Shown here in pieces: positions 1 to 8,436 of a DNA stretch of 64,000 bases; positions within the stretch are counted from its first letter, which is position 1, and every line of letters starts with the position of its first letter. The stretch is from JBEDUK01 sp963781595. GTDB taxonomy: Bacteria > Actinomycetota > UBA4738. The notes below the pieces were generated by a model. The model was not told the origin of the DNA. It made no database searches and saw only the letters and a list, made by a program, of their open reading frames with translations. The translations under genes and the position numbers were made by a program. The stretch covers positions 744,001 to 808,000 of the forward strand of contig CAWAGG010000006.1 of the NCBI GenBank assembly GCA_963781595.1, given 5' to 3'.

Positions 1-935
1 GGGATCGACACCGTGAAGCAGGCGGAGGTCTTCGCCTCGATGCGGGAGGCGTACGCCATCCCCCGTGACGACACCGTCAAGATGCGGGACTTCCCGACCC
101 TCGCCCACATCATCCGGTTCATCGAGGAGCGGGCCGCCGTCCCGGTGATCGAGCCGGTGCGACAGCCGGCTGCTGCGGTGCCGGCCGCGCAGGCGGCTCC
201 TCCCGAGGAGGTCTTCGTGGAGGAGGCCCCGACCGAGCTGCGCGCCGAGGAGCCGATCTCGGAGGCTCCCCTGCGCGCCGAGGACGTCGAGGAACGGGTG
301 CTGGCGCTGGTGGCGGAGAAGACCGGCTACCCGCAGGACATGCTCGACGTCGACCTCGACCTGGAGGCGGACCTCGGGATCGACACCGTGAAGCAGGCGG
401 AGGTCTTCGCCTCGATGCGGGAGGCGTACGCCATCCCCCGTGACGACACCGTCAAGATGCGGGACTTCCCGACCCTCGCCCACATCATCCGGTTCATCGA
501 GGAGCGGGCCGCCGTCCCGGTGATCGAGCCGGTGCGACAGCCGGCTGCTGCGGTGCCGGCCGCGCAGGCGGCTCCTCCCGAGGAGGTCTTCGTGGAGGAG
601 GCCCCGACCGAGCTGCGCGCCGAGGAGCCGATCTCGGAGGCTCCCCTGCGCGCCGAGGACGTCGAGGAACGGGTGCTGGCGCTGGTGGCGGAGAAGACCG
701 GCTACCCGCAGGACATGCTCGACGTCGACCTCGACCTGGAGGCGGACCTCGGGATCGACACCGTGAAGCAGGCGGAGGTCTTCGCCTCGATGCGGGAGGC
801 GTACGCCATCCCCCGTGACGACACCGTCAAGATGCGGGACTTCCCGACCCTCGCCCACATCATCCGGTTCATCGAGGAGCGGGCCGCCGTCCCGGTGATC
901 GAGCCGGTGCGACAGCCGGCTGCTGCGGTGCCGGC
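1..935 (+). repeat. 375-bp perfect tandem repeat encoding acyl carrier domains
   Basis: Units begin at 1, 376 and 751, each at GGGATCGACACCGTG. The first two are complete 375-bp units, and the third matches to about 935, where the sequence leaves the repeat at CCGGC. Reading the copies side by side I found no base difference. The period is a multiple of three, so the reading frame is kept. Further copies probably lie to the left of the window. Confidence 0.95.
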
Positions 936-3498
936 ACGGGCATTGGCCAGCCTAGAGCCTGCTGATGCCCTTCCGCGCCGCGTTCCTCTTCCGGTCCTGC
1001 GGCCCTCCCTTGAGATCTGCAAGCCCACCGGCGTCGTGCTGGCTCCTGGCAGCAGGGTCGTCATCATGCCCGACACCGGTGGCATCGCCGAGGAGTTGAT
1101 CGGCCTGCTCGAGGACCGTGGCGTCACCCCGCTCGTCGTGGAGGATGCTCCTGATGCCGCGACCCTGCAGCAGCGGCTCGAGTCCTGGGCCGCCGAGGGC
1201 GTCATCCAGGGCGTCTACTGGCTGCCCGCATTGGACGAGGAGTCCCCCATCGGCGCCATGGGACCCGATGAGTGGCGGGAGTCCCTTCGCCGCAGGGTGA
1301 AGCTCCTCTATACGACCATGCGATCGCTGTACGAGCAGATCGCGGCCCACGGGACCTTCCTCGTCACCGCGACCAGGCTCGGTGGTATGCACGGGTACGA
1401 CGGAGCGGGCGCCGTGGCCCCCATGGGAGGCGCAGTCACGGGATTCGCCAAAGCCTACAAGCGGGAACGCATCGACCCGTTGGTCAAGACGCTGGACGTG
1501 GAGGCGGCCACCGATCCGGGCCTCGTCGCCGAGCTGCTCGTGCAGGAAACGATCCGAGATCCCGGCACCGTCGAGATCGGGTACAGGGACGGGTTGCGGT
1601 GGTCGGTCGCTCTGCGGGAGCTTCCCGCGGACGACGGCCAACCCGGCCTTCCGCTCACTCCCGAGACGGTGTTCGTCGTGACCGGGGCGGCGGGGGGGAT
1701 CGTCTCGGCCATCGTGGCGGACCTCGCCGCTGCATCGGGAGGGATCTTCCACCTCCTGGATCTGGCACCCGAGCCCGACCCGAGCGACCCGGACCTGAAC
1801 CGGTTCGCCAGTGACCGGGACGGACTGAAGCGCGTCCTCTTCGATCGGATCAAGGCGCGAGGAGAGCGGGCCACTCCCGCGATGGTGGAGCGGGAACTGG
1901 CATCCATCGAACGGAAGCATGCCGCGCTGTCGGCGGTCGAGGCCATCCGCTCTTCGGGTGGAACGTCGTGCTACCACGCGCTCGACCTCACCGACGCCGG
2001 CGCGGCCGCCGCCGTGATCGATGGGATCCGCCGGCAGCACGGCCGCATCGATGTGCTCATCCATGCGGCAGGCATCGAGATCAGCCACCTCCTCCCGAAC
2101 AAGGAAGCGCGGGAGTTCGACCTGGTCTTCGACGTGAAGGCCGACGGGTGGTTCAACCTCCTGCATGCCATCGGGGACATGCCGCTCGGGGCCACCGTCG
2201 CGTTCACCTCGGTGGCCGGGCGCTTCGGCAACACGGGACAGACGGATTATGCGGCCGCGAACGACCTGCTGTGCAAGTGCACCTCGAGCCTCCGGAACAC
2301 CCGTCCTGGGACGCGCGGCATCGCCATCGACTGGACGGCCTGGGCGGACATCGGGATGGCCACCCGCGGTTCGATCCCGAAGGTGATGGAGGCGGCCGGC
2401 ATCGACATGATGCTGCCGATGACCGGCATCCCCGCCGTCCGCCGCGAGCTCGTTGCGGGCGGCACGCGCGGTGAGGTCGTGATCGCCGGAAGTCTCGGGA
2501 CCCTCACGGAGGATCGGGACGCATCGGGCGGGCTCGACCCCCAGCTCGCCACCGCAGCGGTTGAGGTTGCCGGTGCCAAGGGGCCCATGGTTGGCAGCGT
2601 TAGGCGCATGAGCGTGCCCGAGGGGCTGACCGTGGAGACCGTCCTCGACCCGGAGGCCCAGCCGTTCTTGTGGGACCACCGGATGGACGGGACCGCACTG
2701 CTTCCCGGGGTGATGGGAGCCGAAGCGTTCGCGGAGCTGGCCCGCATCGCCCTCCCGGATTGGCGGGTTGCCGCCGTCGAGGACATGCGGTTCCAGGCGC
2801 CCTTCAAGTTCTACCGGGGCGAACCGCGGACACTTCTCCTCGGCGCCGTCTTCCGGCCCGACGGCCAGGACGTCGTCGCCGAGTGCAAGCTCACGGGTGA
2901 ACGAACGCTGTCCATGCAGGCGGAGCCACAAGTGACCACCCACTTCACGGGGAACGTGCGCCTGACCCGCGCACCCCTGGAGCCGGCCCGGATCGATGCG
3001 GTAGCACTCCCCGAGGGTGCTTTCATCGGGGCTGAGGACATCTACCGTGTCTACTTCCACGGGCCCTCCTACCGGGTGCTCGGTCGAGCGTGGCCGTCGG
3101 CCTTGGGGGGCGCCGCGCTGGGGGTCTTCGCCGAGGATCTGCCCCCCGACCACTCGCCGGCGAGCGCACCGCTGGTGGCCTCACCGAGGCTGATCGAGCT
3201 CTGCTTCCAGACGATCGGCGTCTGGGAGCTCGCAGAGTTGGGCCGGTTCGCCTTGCCGCGTTCCTTCGAACGGGTCAGCGCGTTCGGTGGCCTCGAAGCT
3301 CGGCGACCTCCGCTCGTGGCGGTGGTAACGGCGCGGGACGGTGGCGAGCGGTTCGACGCAACCGTTGTCGACGCCGAGGGCACCATCTGCGTGAAGCTGC
3401 AGGGTTATCGCTCGGTCGAGCTCCCGGGGCATGTCGCCGCCAGCGACCTGAGGATCTTCCAGACAGGCCCTCCGCCTGTAGAGGGCCCGTCTGGCTGA
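1..3498 (+). CDS. PUFA-synthase-like polyketide synthase, 3' part (tandem ACPs-KR-DH)
   Basis: The frame is open at the left edge, so the N-terminus is missing; 1165 residues are visible. In order: three tandem acyl carrier domains (codons 1-312, 125-residue period, third copy without its linker), an unassigned linker, a ketoreductase of the short-chain dehydrogenase fold (TGAAGGI at codons 561-567, Ser737, Tyr750) and a hot-dog dehydratase (HxxxGxxxxP with His893; FHGPSY at about 1019). This order resembles PfaA-type polyunsaturated fatty acid synthases and related iterative synthases, which build and reduce acyl chains on carrier-bound thioesters. Each carrier domain has LGIDTVK, with Thr where the phosphopantetheine Ser usually sits. 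Ketosynthase and acyltransferase domains are expected upstream, outside the window. The product cannot be told from this part. Confidence 0.85.
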   Translation, partial: GIDTVKQAEVFASMREAYAIPRDDTVKMRDFPTLAHIIRFIEERAAVPVIEPVRQPAAAVPAAQAAPPEEVFVEEAPTELRAEEPISEAPLRAEDVEERVLALVAEKTGYPQDMLDVDLDLEADLGIDTVKQAEVFASMREAYAIPRDDTVKMRDFPTLAHIIRFIEERAAVPVIEPVRQPAAAVPAAQAAPPEEVFVEEAPTELRAEEPISEAPLRAEDVEERVLALVAEKTGYPQDMLDVDLDLEADLGIDTVKQAEVFASMREAYAIPRDDTVKMRDFPTLAHIIRFIEERAAVPVIEPVRQPAAAVPARALASLEPADALPRRVPLPVLRPSLEICKPTGVVLAPGSRVVIMPDTGGIAEELIGLLEDRGVTPLVVEDAPDAATLQQRLESWAAEGVIQGVYWLPALDEESPIGAMGPDEWRESLRRRVKLLYTTMRSLYEQIAAHGTFLVTATRLGGMHGYDGAGAVAPMGGAVTGFAKAYKRERIDPLVKTLDVEAATDPGLVAELLVQETIRDPGTVEIGYRDGLRWSVALRELPADDGQPGLPLTPETVFVVTGAAGGIVSAIVADLAAASGGIFHLLDLAPEPDPSDPDLNRFASDRDGLKRVLFDRIKARGERATPAMVERELASIERKHAALSAVEAIRSSGGTSCYHALDLTDAGAAAAVIDGIRRQHGRIDVLIHAAGIEISHLLPNKEAREFDLVFDVKADGWFNLLHAIGDMPLGATVAFTSVAGRFGNTGQTDYAAANDLLCKCTSSLRNTRPGTRGIAIDWTAWADIGMATRGSIPKVMEAAGIDMMLPMTGIPAVRRELVAGGTRGEVVIAGSLGTLTEDRDASGGLDPQLATAAVEVAGAKGPMVGSVRRMSVPEGLTVETVLDPEAQPFLWDHRMDGTALLPGVMGAEAFAELARIALPDWRVAAVEDMRFQAPFKFYRGEPRTLLLGAVFRPDGQDVVAECKLTGERTLSMQAEPQVTTHFTGNVRLTRAPLEPARIDAVALPEGAFIGAEDIYRVYFHGPSYRVLGRAWPSALGGAALGVFAEDLPPDHSPASAPLVASPRLIELCFQTIGVWELAELGRFALPRSFERVSAFGGLEARRPPLVAVVTARDGGERFDATVVDAEGTICVKLQGYRSVELPGHVAASDLRIFQTGPPPVEGPSG
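3459..3494. terminator. Inverted repeat across the PKS stop, probable bidirectional terminator
   Basis: The arms CCAGAC-a-GGCCCTC (3459-3472) and GAGGGCC-c-GTCTGG (3481-3494) pair over 13 bp with a single mismatch around an 8-nt loop. The hairpin ends just before the TGA at 3496-3498 and lies between two convergent genes. There is no clear T-run, so it may be a stabilising or bidirectional structure. Confidence 0.55.
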
Positions 3499-3550
3499 CA
3501 TCGGACGGGATCGGCGACGCGCTCGTTGGCGCTCGTCGCTACGAGGGAAG

Positions 3551-4972
3551 CTAGCCGGCAGCCCGGGCCTGAAGGCGCTGGAGCCCGTCGTAGGCGGCGT
3601 ACTTGTACGCGTCGGCGCGTGTGGGGAAGTTGAACGTCGTATCGATGAACGCATCGATCGCACCATCCTGGTGCAGCACGGCCTGCGCGACGTGGATCAG
3701 CTCGGTCGCCTCCTCGCCCAGGATGTGGGCCCCCAGCAGGCGCCGGTCCGAAGCCCGGAACACCAGCTTCAGCAGACCCTCGGTGGACCCGGCGATGAGC
3801 GCCCGGGCGTTGGTCCCGAACGACGAGCGTCCGGTCTCCACGTCCTCGCCGGCGGCGCGGGCGGCCTCCTCGGTGAGGCCGACCATCGATGCCTCCGGAA
3901 GCGTGTAGATCCCGGCCGGCACGGCCGTGTCCAGCGTCTCCTTGAACGGGATGTCGAACGCGCGGCACATCGCGACGCGAGCCTGCTCCATGGCCACGGA
4001 GGCGAGCCCCGGTGGACCCGTGATGTCACCGGCTGCGTAGATCCCCTCGGCCGTGGTCTGGAAGTTCCCGCCCACGCGCACACGACCGCGGTCGTCCGCC
4101 TCGACGCCGGCCTCGGTCAGCCCCAGCCCCTCGACGTTCCCCGCACGCCCCACCGCGTGGAGCACGATCCGGGGTCGGAACACCTCGTCGCCGACGTGGA
4201 CGATCAAACCCGCGGCGTCCCGGCCGACCGAGTCCACCTGCGCTCCGAGCACGAGCCTGGCGCCGGCCCGCCGCAGGCTCTGCGCGAGTGCCTCCGACAT
4301 CTCGCCGTCCAGCATCGGTATGAGCCTGGTCCCACGGTCGACGAGCGTGACCTCCGCGCCGAGCGCGGCGAAGATCGATGCGTACTCGCACCCGACGGGG
4401 CCGCCTCCGACGACCATCAGGCGTTCGGGCAGCTGTTCGATCGAAAGGACGGTCTCTGAATCGTGAACGTCGGGGTCGTCGAAGGGAACGTTCCCGGGGT
4501 GGTGAGGGTGGGAACCGGTCGCCAGCAGGACCACGCGACCTCGGAGGGTCCGCTCGTCGCCCTCTTCGGTCCGAACGACCACCGTCCGGTCCGAGCCCAG
4601 TCGCGCCTCGCCGTGCACCAGCTCCACGCCATGCCGCTTCAGGTTGTCTCGAACGGCCGTCGTCATGACCGTCACCACGTTGGTCGTTCGGGCCCGCAGT
4701 CGGTCCATGATCAGGTCGGGCGCCAGACTGATGCCGACCCCGTACACGTCGCGGCGCGACCAACCCGTCAGGTAGACCGCCGTGTCCCGCAAGGCCTTCA
4801 CGGGCACGCCCGAGACGGCGATGGCGGCTCCTCCCGGTTCGGATCGCCGCTCGACCACAGCCACGCGGTGGCCGAAGTAGGCGGCCTGGTTCGCCCCCTT
4901 CTCGCCGGCCGGGCCGGAGCCGATCACGACCAGGTCGAAGTCGTCAGCCTCCGTGACGCCCGGGTTCGCCAT
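3551..4972 (-). CDS. sthA: Soluble pyridine nucleotide transhydrogenase (Si-specific type)
   Basis: A 473-residue flavoprotein of the disulfide oxidoreductase fold. It has an FAD-binding GSGPAG at residues 18-23, an NAD(P)-binding GGGPVG near residue 185, a second FAD motif (YAAGDITG) and a C-terminal dimerisation domain. The CxxxxC redox pair of dihydrolipoamide dehydrogenase is absent: the equivalent site reads GGAAIAVSGVPVKAL. This is what separates SthA, which exchanges hydride between NADPH and NAD+ in the cytosol, from lipoamide dehydrogenases. The length fits SthA (about 466). The ATG at 4972 was chosen because homology begins a few residues later; the open frame continues upstream to 5422 without family-like sequence. 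It is convergent with the PKS and divergent from the gene at 5116. Confidence 0.88.
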   Translation of the reverse strand: MANPGVTEADDFDLVVIGSGPAGEKGANQAAYFGHRVAVVERRSEPGGAAIAVSGVPVKALRDTAVYLTGWSRRDVYGVGISLAPDLIMDRLRARTTNVVTVMTTAVRDNLKRHGVELVHGEARLGSDRTVVVRTEEGDERTLRGRVVLLATGSHPHHPGNVPFDDPDVHDSETVLSIEQLPERLMVVGGGPVGCEYASIFAALGAEVTLVDRGTRLIPMLDGEMSEALAQSLRRAGARLVLGAQVDSVGRDAAGLIVHVGDEVFRPRIVLHAVGRAGNVEGLGLTEAGVEADDRGRVRVGGNFQTTAEGIYAAGDITGPPGLASVAMEQARVAMCRAFDIPFKETLDTAVPAGIYTLPEASMVGLTEEAARAAGEDVETGRSSFGTNARALIAGSTEGLLKLVFRASDRRLLGAHILGEEATELIHVAQAVLHQDGAIDAFIDTTFNFPTRADAYKYAAYDGLQRLQARAAG

Positions 4973-5115
4973 CGCGGTCGAGGCTATCAGGGCCCTGCGT
5001 CCCGCCTTCCACGGCGACGTGCATGTCGTCGGAATGACCCGCGAGGCTCTCTGCGCGCGGCGACGGCCATCGTGAGCCGATTGCCGAGCCTGAGGCAGCA
5101 GTAGGCGCCGTCCGC

Positions 5116-6417
5116 GTGACGAAGATCGTCCCGACGGTCGTCCCGGATCGCTCGGAGACGGGGGCGAGCCCGGACTTCTCCGTCGGCGATGCGATCCGTC
5201 GGGTCGAACGCGCCCTGCGCGTGTGCACGGCCACTGTCGACGCGCTGGTCGAGCAGGACCCGGGGATCGACCTGGCGGCGATGGAGGCGCCTGCGCACAA
5301 GGTGGTCGCGGAGTCGGCGATGCTGCTCCGCGTCGTCGCTTCGCTGCCGGCGGATCTGGCTCCGGATGTCGCCGTCGCCGTTCAGGAGCTTGGCGCCCGG
5401 CTCGCGATCCACGCGAGAACACCTCGGGTGAAGATCGGCTTCGTCCTGCACCCGGCGCTCGCGCGCGACTACGCGGCTGCCCATACGGCGCTGTCCGCTG
5501 CAGGCTGGCCGGACCGCGAGGTCGACGCGCTCCTCGAGTCGTCGACCGCAGGATGGACGGCGGTCAGGGAGCGAATGCCTCATCGAGAGCTCGAGCAGGC
5601 CTGGCTTGCCAGCCTGCACGGTGGAGAACGACCGCCGGCCGCGATCATCGAGCGAACCGCCATCGGGACCGGCGTGGATCTCCTGTTCGGAAGCAGGGAC
5701 GACGTCTACGCGCTCACCCAAGCCCTGATGTATGTGACGGATTTCGGATCTCGCGAAGCGAGCCTCGGACGTGGAACCGAGGAGGTGCTCGCCGAGTTCC
5801 GCTCCGCCCTTGCCGGCGCGCTCGACGACGATGACTTCGATCTCGCCGGCGAGCTGCTCCTCGCATGGCCGTGGCTGGGCGTCACCTGGGATCCGGTCGC
5901 GTCCTTCGCCTTCCGGGTTCTGGCGCGTGTCGAGGACGAGGTCGGGATCCTGCCATCGCTGACCCTGGATGCCGACGGGTACCGAGCCCAGGAGCCGGGA
6001 ACGCGATCCCAGTACGTGACCGCGTCCACATACCACCCGGCCTACGTGATGGGCCTGCCATGTGCGGCGACGCTCCGCGCCGGGAGGATGCCCTCGGGTC
6101 CGGCCGCAGGCGATCCGAGTCAGCGGCCGCTCGTCGCGGCACTCGACCGGGAGATGGCGAAGGACCGTCGTTCCCGGCAGTGGCATCACGACTACGAGGT
6201 CCTGACGTTGGATGATCGATGCCCGCTCGCGCCGTTCCTCCTCGACGTCATACTGCGCCGAGCGGCCCGTCGACTCGACTTCGCCGGTCTGCATCGGCTA
6301 CTCAGCGTCGCGTTCAGCTGTGGGGAGGCGCGCTCGCCCGCGGCCCTCCAGGCTGCCCGTCTCCTCTCGCGAGCCGCGAAGCTCGCCGTCGCGGTGGAGG
6401 CGCGCGCCGACGACTAG
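5116..6417 (+). CDS. Conserved hypothetical protein, family not recognised
   Basis: A 433-residue soluble, mostly helical protein with no signal peptide or membrane segment. A striking stretch, KIGFVLHPALARDY, lies near residue 105, followed by a PHRELEQAWL segment near residue 155. Similar His/Pro/Ala motifs occur, as far as I recall, in actinobacterial proteins of unknown function, but I cannot assign a family with confidence. The GTG at 5116 opens the frame without a strong ribosome-binding site; later starts are possible. It is divergent from sthA with a 143-bp gap. No catalytic motif was recognised, so no role is proposed. Confidence 0.7.
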   Translation: MTKIVPTVVPDRSETGASPDFSVGDAIRRVERALRVCTATVDALVEQDPGIDLAAMEAPAHKVVAESAMLLRVVASLPADLAPDVAVAVQELGARLAIHARTPRVKIGFVLHPALARDYAAAHTALSAAGWPDREVDALLESSTAGWTAVRERMPHRELEQAWLASLHGGERPPAAIIERTAIGTGVDLLFGSRDDVYALTQALMYVTDFGSREASLGRGTEEVLAEFRSALAGALDDDDFDLAGELLLAWPWLGVTWDPVASFAFRVLARVEDEVGILPSLTLDADGYRAQEPGTRSQYVTASTYHPAYVMGLPCAATLRAGRMPSGPAAGDPSQRPLVAALDREMAKDRRSRQWHHDYEVLTLDDRCPLAPFLLDVILRRAARRLDFAGLHRLLSVAFSCGEARSPAALQAARLLSRAAKLAVAVEARADD

Positions 6418-6793
6418 CAACCGTACGGCGAGTCAAATCCGCTGGTGTAGGCGTGGAGACAAGACCCTCTTCCCGAGGGGCCCTCTGCAGGCCAGCAGGC
6501 TCAGCGGTGAAGGCGGTTCCTCAGGGGCGACTCGCTGACATACGCGGACTCACCGGCTCGCGGTGGCCCAGGCAACCACGTGCGCGCTCCCGGACGAGGA
6601 GGGGCCGGGCGTCATGCTAGCTGCGGAGTCCCACGAAGGCCCCCATAGCTCTATCGACGTCGATCCCGACCCCTCCGCCTCCGCCGGCTTTCCTCTCGCC
6701 GGCCGTCGATGGCAGGCTTGTCCGCGGCGGACGGGTGACGTCGAGGGTGGTCGAGCTTCGCTCGGCCATGACGCGCCCGCCCGCCTCACCTCA
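6418..6793. other. 376-bp stretch without a gene, 3' flank of the IS110-type transposase
   Basis: No frame here looks coding. The stretch contains small hairpins, such as GCCGGC arms at 6683-6703 and CGAGC-TTC-GCTCG at 6752-6764. IS110-family elements carry a noncoding segment that can encode the bridge RNA, and this is the longer of the two gaps beside the transposase, so it is the first place to look. I cannot define the RNA from sequence alone. Confidence 0.35.
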
Positions 6794-8059
6794 TCACCTC
6801 CAGCGGTCGGGATCGAAGGCCACCTGGTGGCGCACCATGGCGAACGCGACGCGGTTGGCCCGGTGCCCGAGGGCACACGCGACGACGCCCGGACGCTTGC
6901 CCCTCGCCTCGAGTTCTCTCGCGTACCGGGCGAAGTCGGGGTGACCCTGGCGCAGGGCCATCCCCAGCTCCAGGATCGCCTCGCGGAGCTCCACCTTGCC
7001 CTCCCGGGAGATGCGGGTCCCGGCGCGACGCCTGCCCGCCGACTCATAGAGCCTGGGCACGAGCCCGGAGAGCCGGTAGACCTGCCCGGCGTTGGTGAAC
7101 CTGTTCGGGTCACCGAGCGCCGCCCCGTAGGATGAGGCCCTGACCACCGCCACCCGCGGCATCGTGGTGAGCACCGCGGCCGGGGTGTGCGGCAGGATCT
7201 CCGCCAGCGCCTGCTCCGCGGAGGCGATCTCCCGATCGAGGTAGGCGAGCAGCGCCACGTCGGAGGTCAGCACCCCAGCGTGAACGGCTGCGATGGCCTC
7301 TGGCAGGGCGAACGCGCGCCTGGCGGCCTCCACGATCTGTGAGGCCTTGGCCCGACGCAGGACCACCCCACGGTGGCCGCAGAACTCCCGGAGGCGCTCC
7401 GGGCCGAGCCGGCGCACGCGGGAGGGATCCATCCCCTCGGCGAGCAGCAGCCGTCCCACCCTGGTGTCCAAGATGTCTTCGAAGCACCCCGACAGCCCGG
7501 GGAACACCAGATCCAGCCCCTTGTGGACGTGGTTCTTCACCGCGGTGCGGGCCTTCACCTTGCGCCGGCGGTGCGCGCAGAGCGCGGCCTGGGTCGCCAT
7601 CGCCTCGTCGAGGTGCCCCACGGGGCGGCCCTTGCCCCGGATCAGCAGCTCCGCCATCGCTCCGAGGTCGCGGGCGTCGGACTTGAGCGAGCGAAGGAGG
7701 TCCTGAGCACGGCTCTCCTTGACCTGGGCCGGGTTGAGCACCGAGACATCGAACGCCAGATCGACGAGCCTCGCCAGCAGGCTCTGGTGATAGTGCCCGG
7801 CCGACTCCAAGCCGACCCTGACCAAGGTCGACCCCCGCTCGGCCTCGGCGGCGGCGACCGTGCGCACGAACAGCTCGAGGCCTCGCTCGTCGAGGGCGAA
7901 GGTGAACGGCGCGACGACCAGCTCGCCGTAGAAGTCGCACACGAGCGCCGCGGCGCTCCGCTTGCCGACGTCGATCGGCACCGCCAAGAGCCGTTCTCGG
8001 TCGACCCCCCGGATCCGCTCGACGAACGCTTGCTGCAGGCTTCCTCCGATGTAGCCCAT
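6794..8059 (-). CDS. IS110-family transposase (DEDD recombinase)
   Basis: A 421-residue protein with the two domains of IS110 transposases. The N-terminal RuvC-like DEDD domain has Asp30 in VPIDVGK, Glu near 85 in GLESAGHY, and the Asp pair in KSDARDLG near 130. The C-terminal Transposase_20 domain (TTMPRVAVVRASSYGAALGDP onward) carries the SGLVP segment where the catalytic Ser of this family lies. It looks complete. The ATG at 8059 is preceded by GGGAGG at 5-nt spacing; the GTG at 8065 would overlap that site and was rejected. Known family members insert by bridge-RNA-guided recombination. Downstream is a 376-bp noncoding gap and upstream a 108-bp gap. Confidence 0.93.
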   Translation of the reverse strand: MGYIGGSLQQAFVERIRGVDRERLLAVPIDVGKRSAAALVCDFYGELVVAPFTFALDERGLELFVRTVAAAEAERGSTLVRVGLESAGHYHQSLLARLVDLAFDVSVLNPAQVKESRAQDLLRSLKSDARDLGAMAELLIRGKGRPVGHLDEAMATQAALCAHRRRKVKARTAVKNHVHKGLDLVFPGLSGCFEDILDTRVGRLLLAEGMDPSRVRRLGPERLREFCGHRGVVLRRAKASQIVEAARRAFALPEAIAAVHAGVLTSDVALLAYLDREIASAEQALAEILPHTPAAVLTTMPRVAVVRASSYGAALGDPNRFTNAGQVYRLSGLVPRLYESAGRRRAGTRISREGKVELREAILELGMALRQGHPDFARYARELEARGKRPGVVACALGHRANRVAFAMVRHQVAFDPDRWR

Positions 8060-8167
8060 GATCACCTCCCGCGTAGAGGGCTCACCGGCTCCTTCATGCC
8101 AGAGCCACGGCCTCAGGTGGTGGAGCTACAGGAGGTGTATCAGCTCCTCGTGCCGCTTCTTCCGCGG

Positions 8168-8436
8168 TCACTCCCGCGGAAGGTCGTTACAGATGCACAC
8201 CGCCCACGGCAGGGACCAAGCCGCGTGACACTGTCCGGGCCCACCGCCGTCCGACCTGGTCTTGTCGCGCGCGTACAGCTGGAACGTGTACCCGCAGCAC
8301 GCCCCACGTTCGAGCGAGAACCCGGCCGGGATCGCGTAGTGCTCGCCCACCGGGATGCTCGGTGCGCACACCGCGTCGAAGATCCGCAGGTCCAGCTTCG
8401 TCAGGAGCCCCATCATCTGCGACGGGATCGGGGGGG
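8168..8436 (-). pseudogene. Displaced C-terminal segment of the cysteine-repeat protein
   Basis: This frame continues the protein of the 8413-10698 gene after a shift in the run of seven G at 8431-8437 (C on the coding strand). With one more C the text would run on as PIPSQMMGLLTKLDL and end in CNDLPRE at 8168. The segment is about 88 residues and contains more paired cysteines (RGACCGY, AVCICND) in the style of the upstream protein. It has no convincing start of its own. Either the gene is truncated in this genome, or the homopolymer was read one base short. The IS110 transposase starts 108 bp further on. Confidence 0.65.

Larger units (their letters stand above)
6418..8167 (-). mobile_element. 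IS110-family insertion sequence (outer limits only)
   Basis: The coordinates are the maximal interval between neighbouring genes, not observed ends. IS110 elements usually lack terminal inverted repeats and target-site duplications, and I could not see a junction. The element is identified by its transposase at 6794-8059. Its right side lies within about 100 bp of the 3' end of the cysteine-repeat gene. Confidence 0.4.

Noticed and set aside
952..3153. 733-codon open frame on the minus strand within the PKS
   Set aside because: It is antisense to a domain-rich gene, has Arg/Gly/Asp-rich shadow composition and no recognisable motif.
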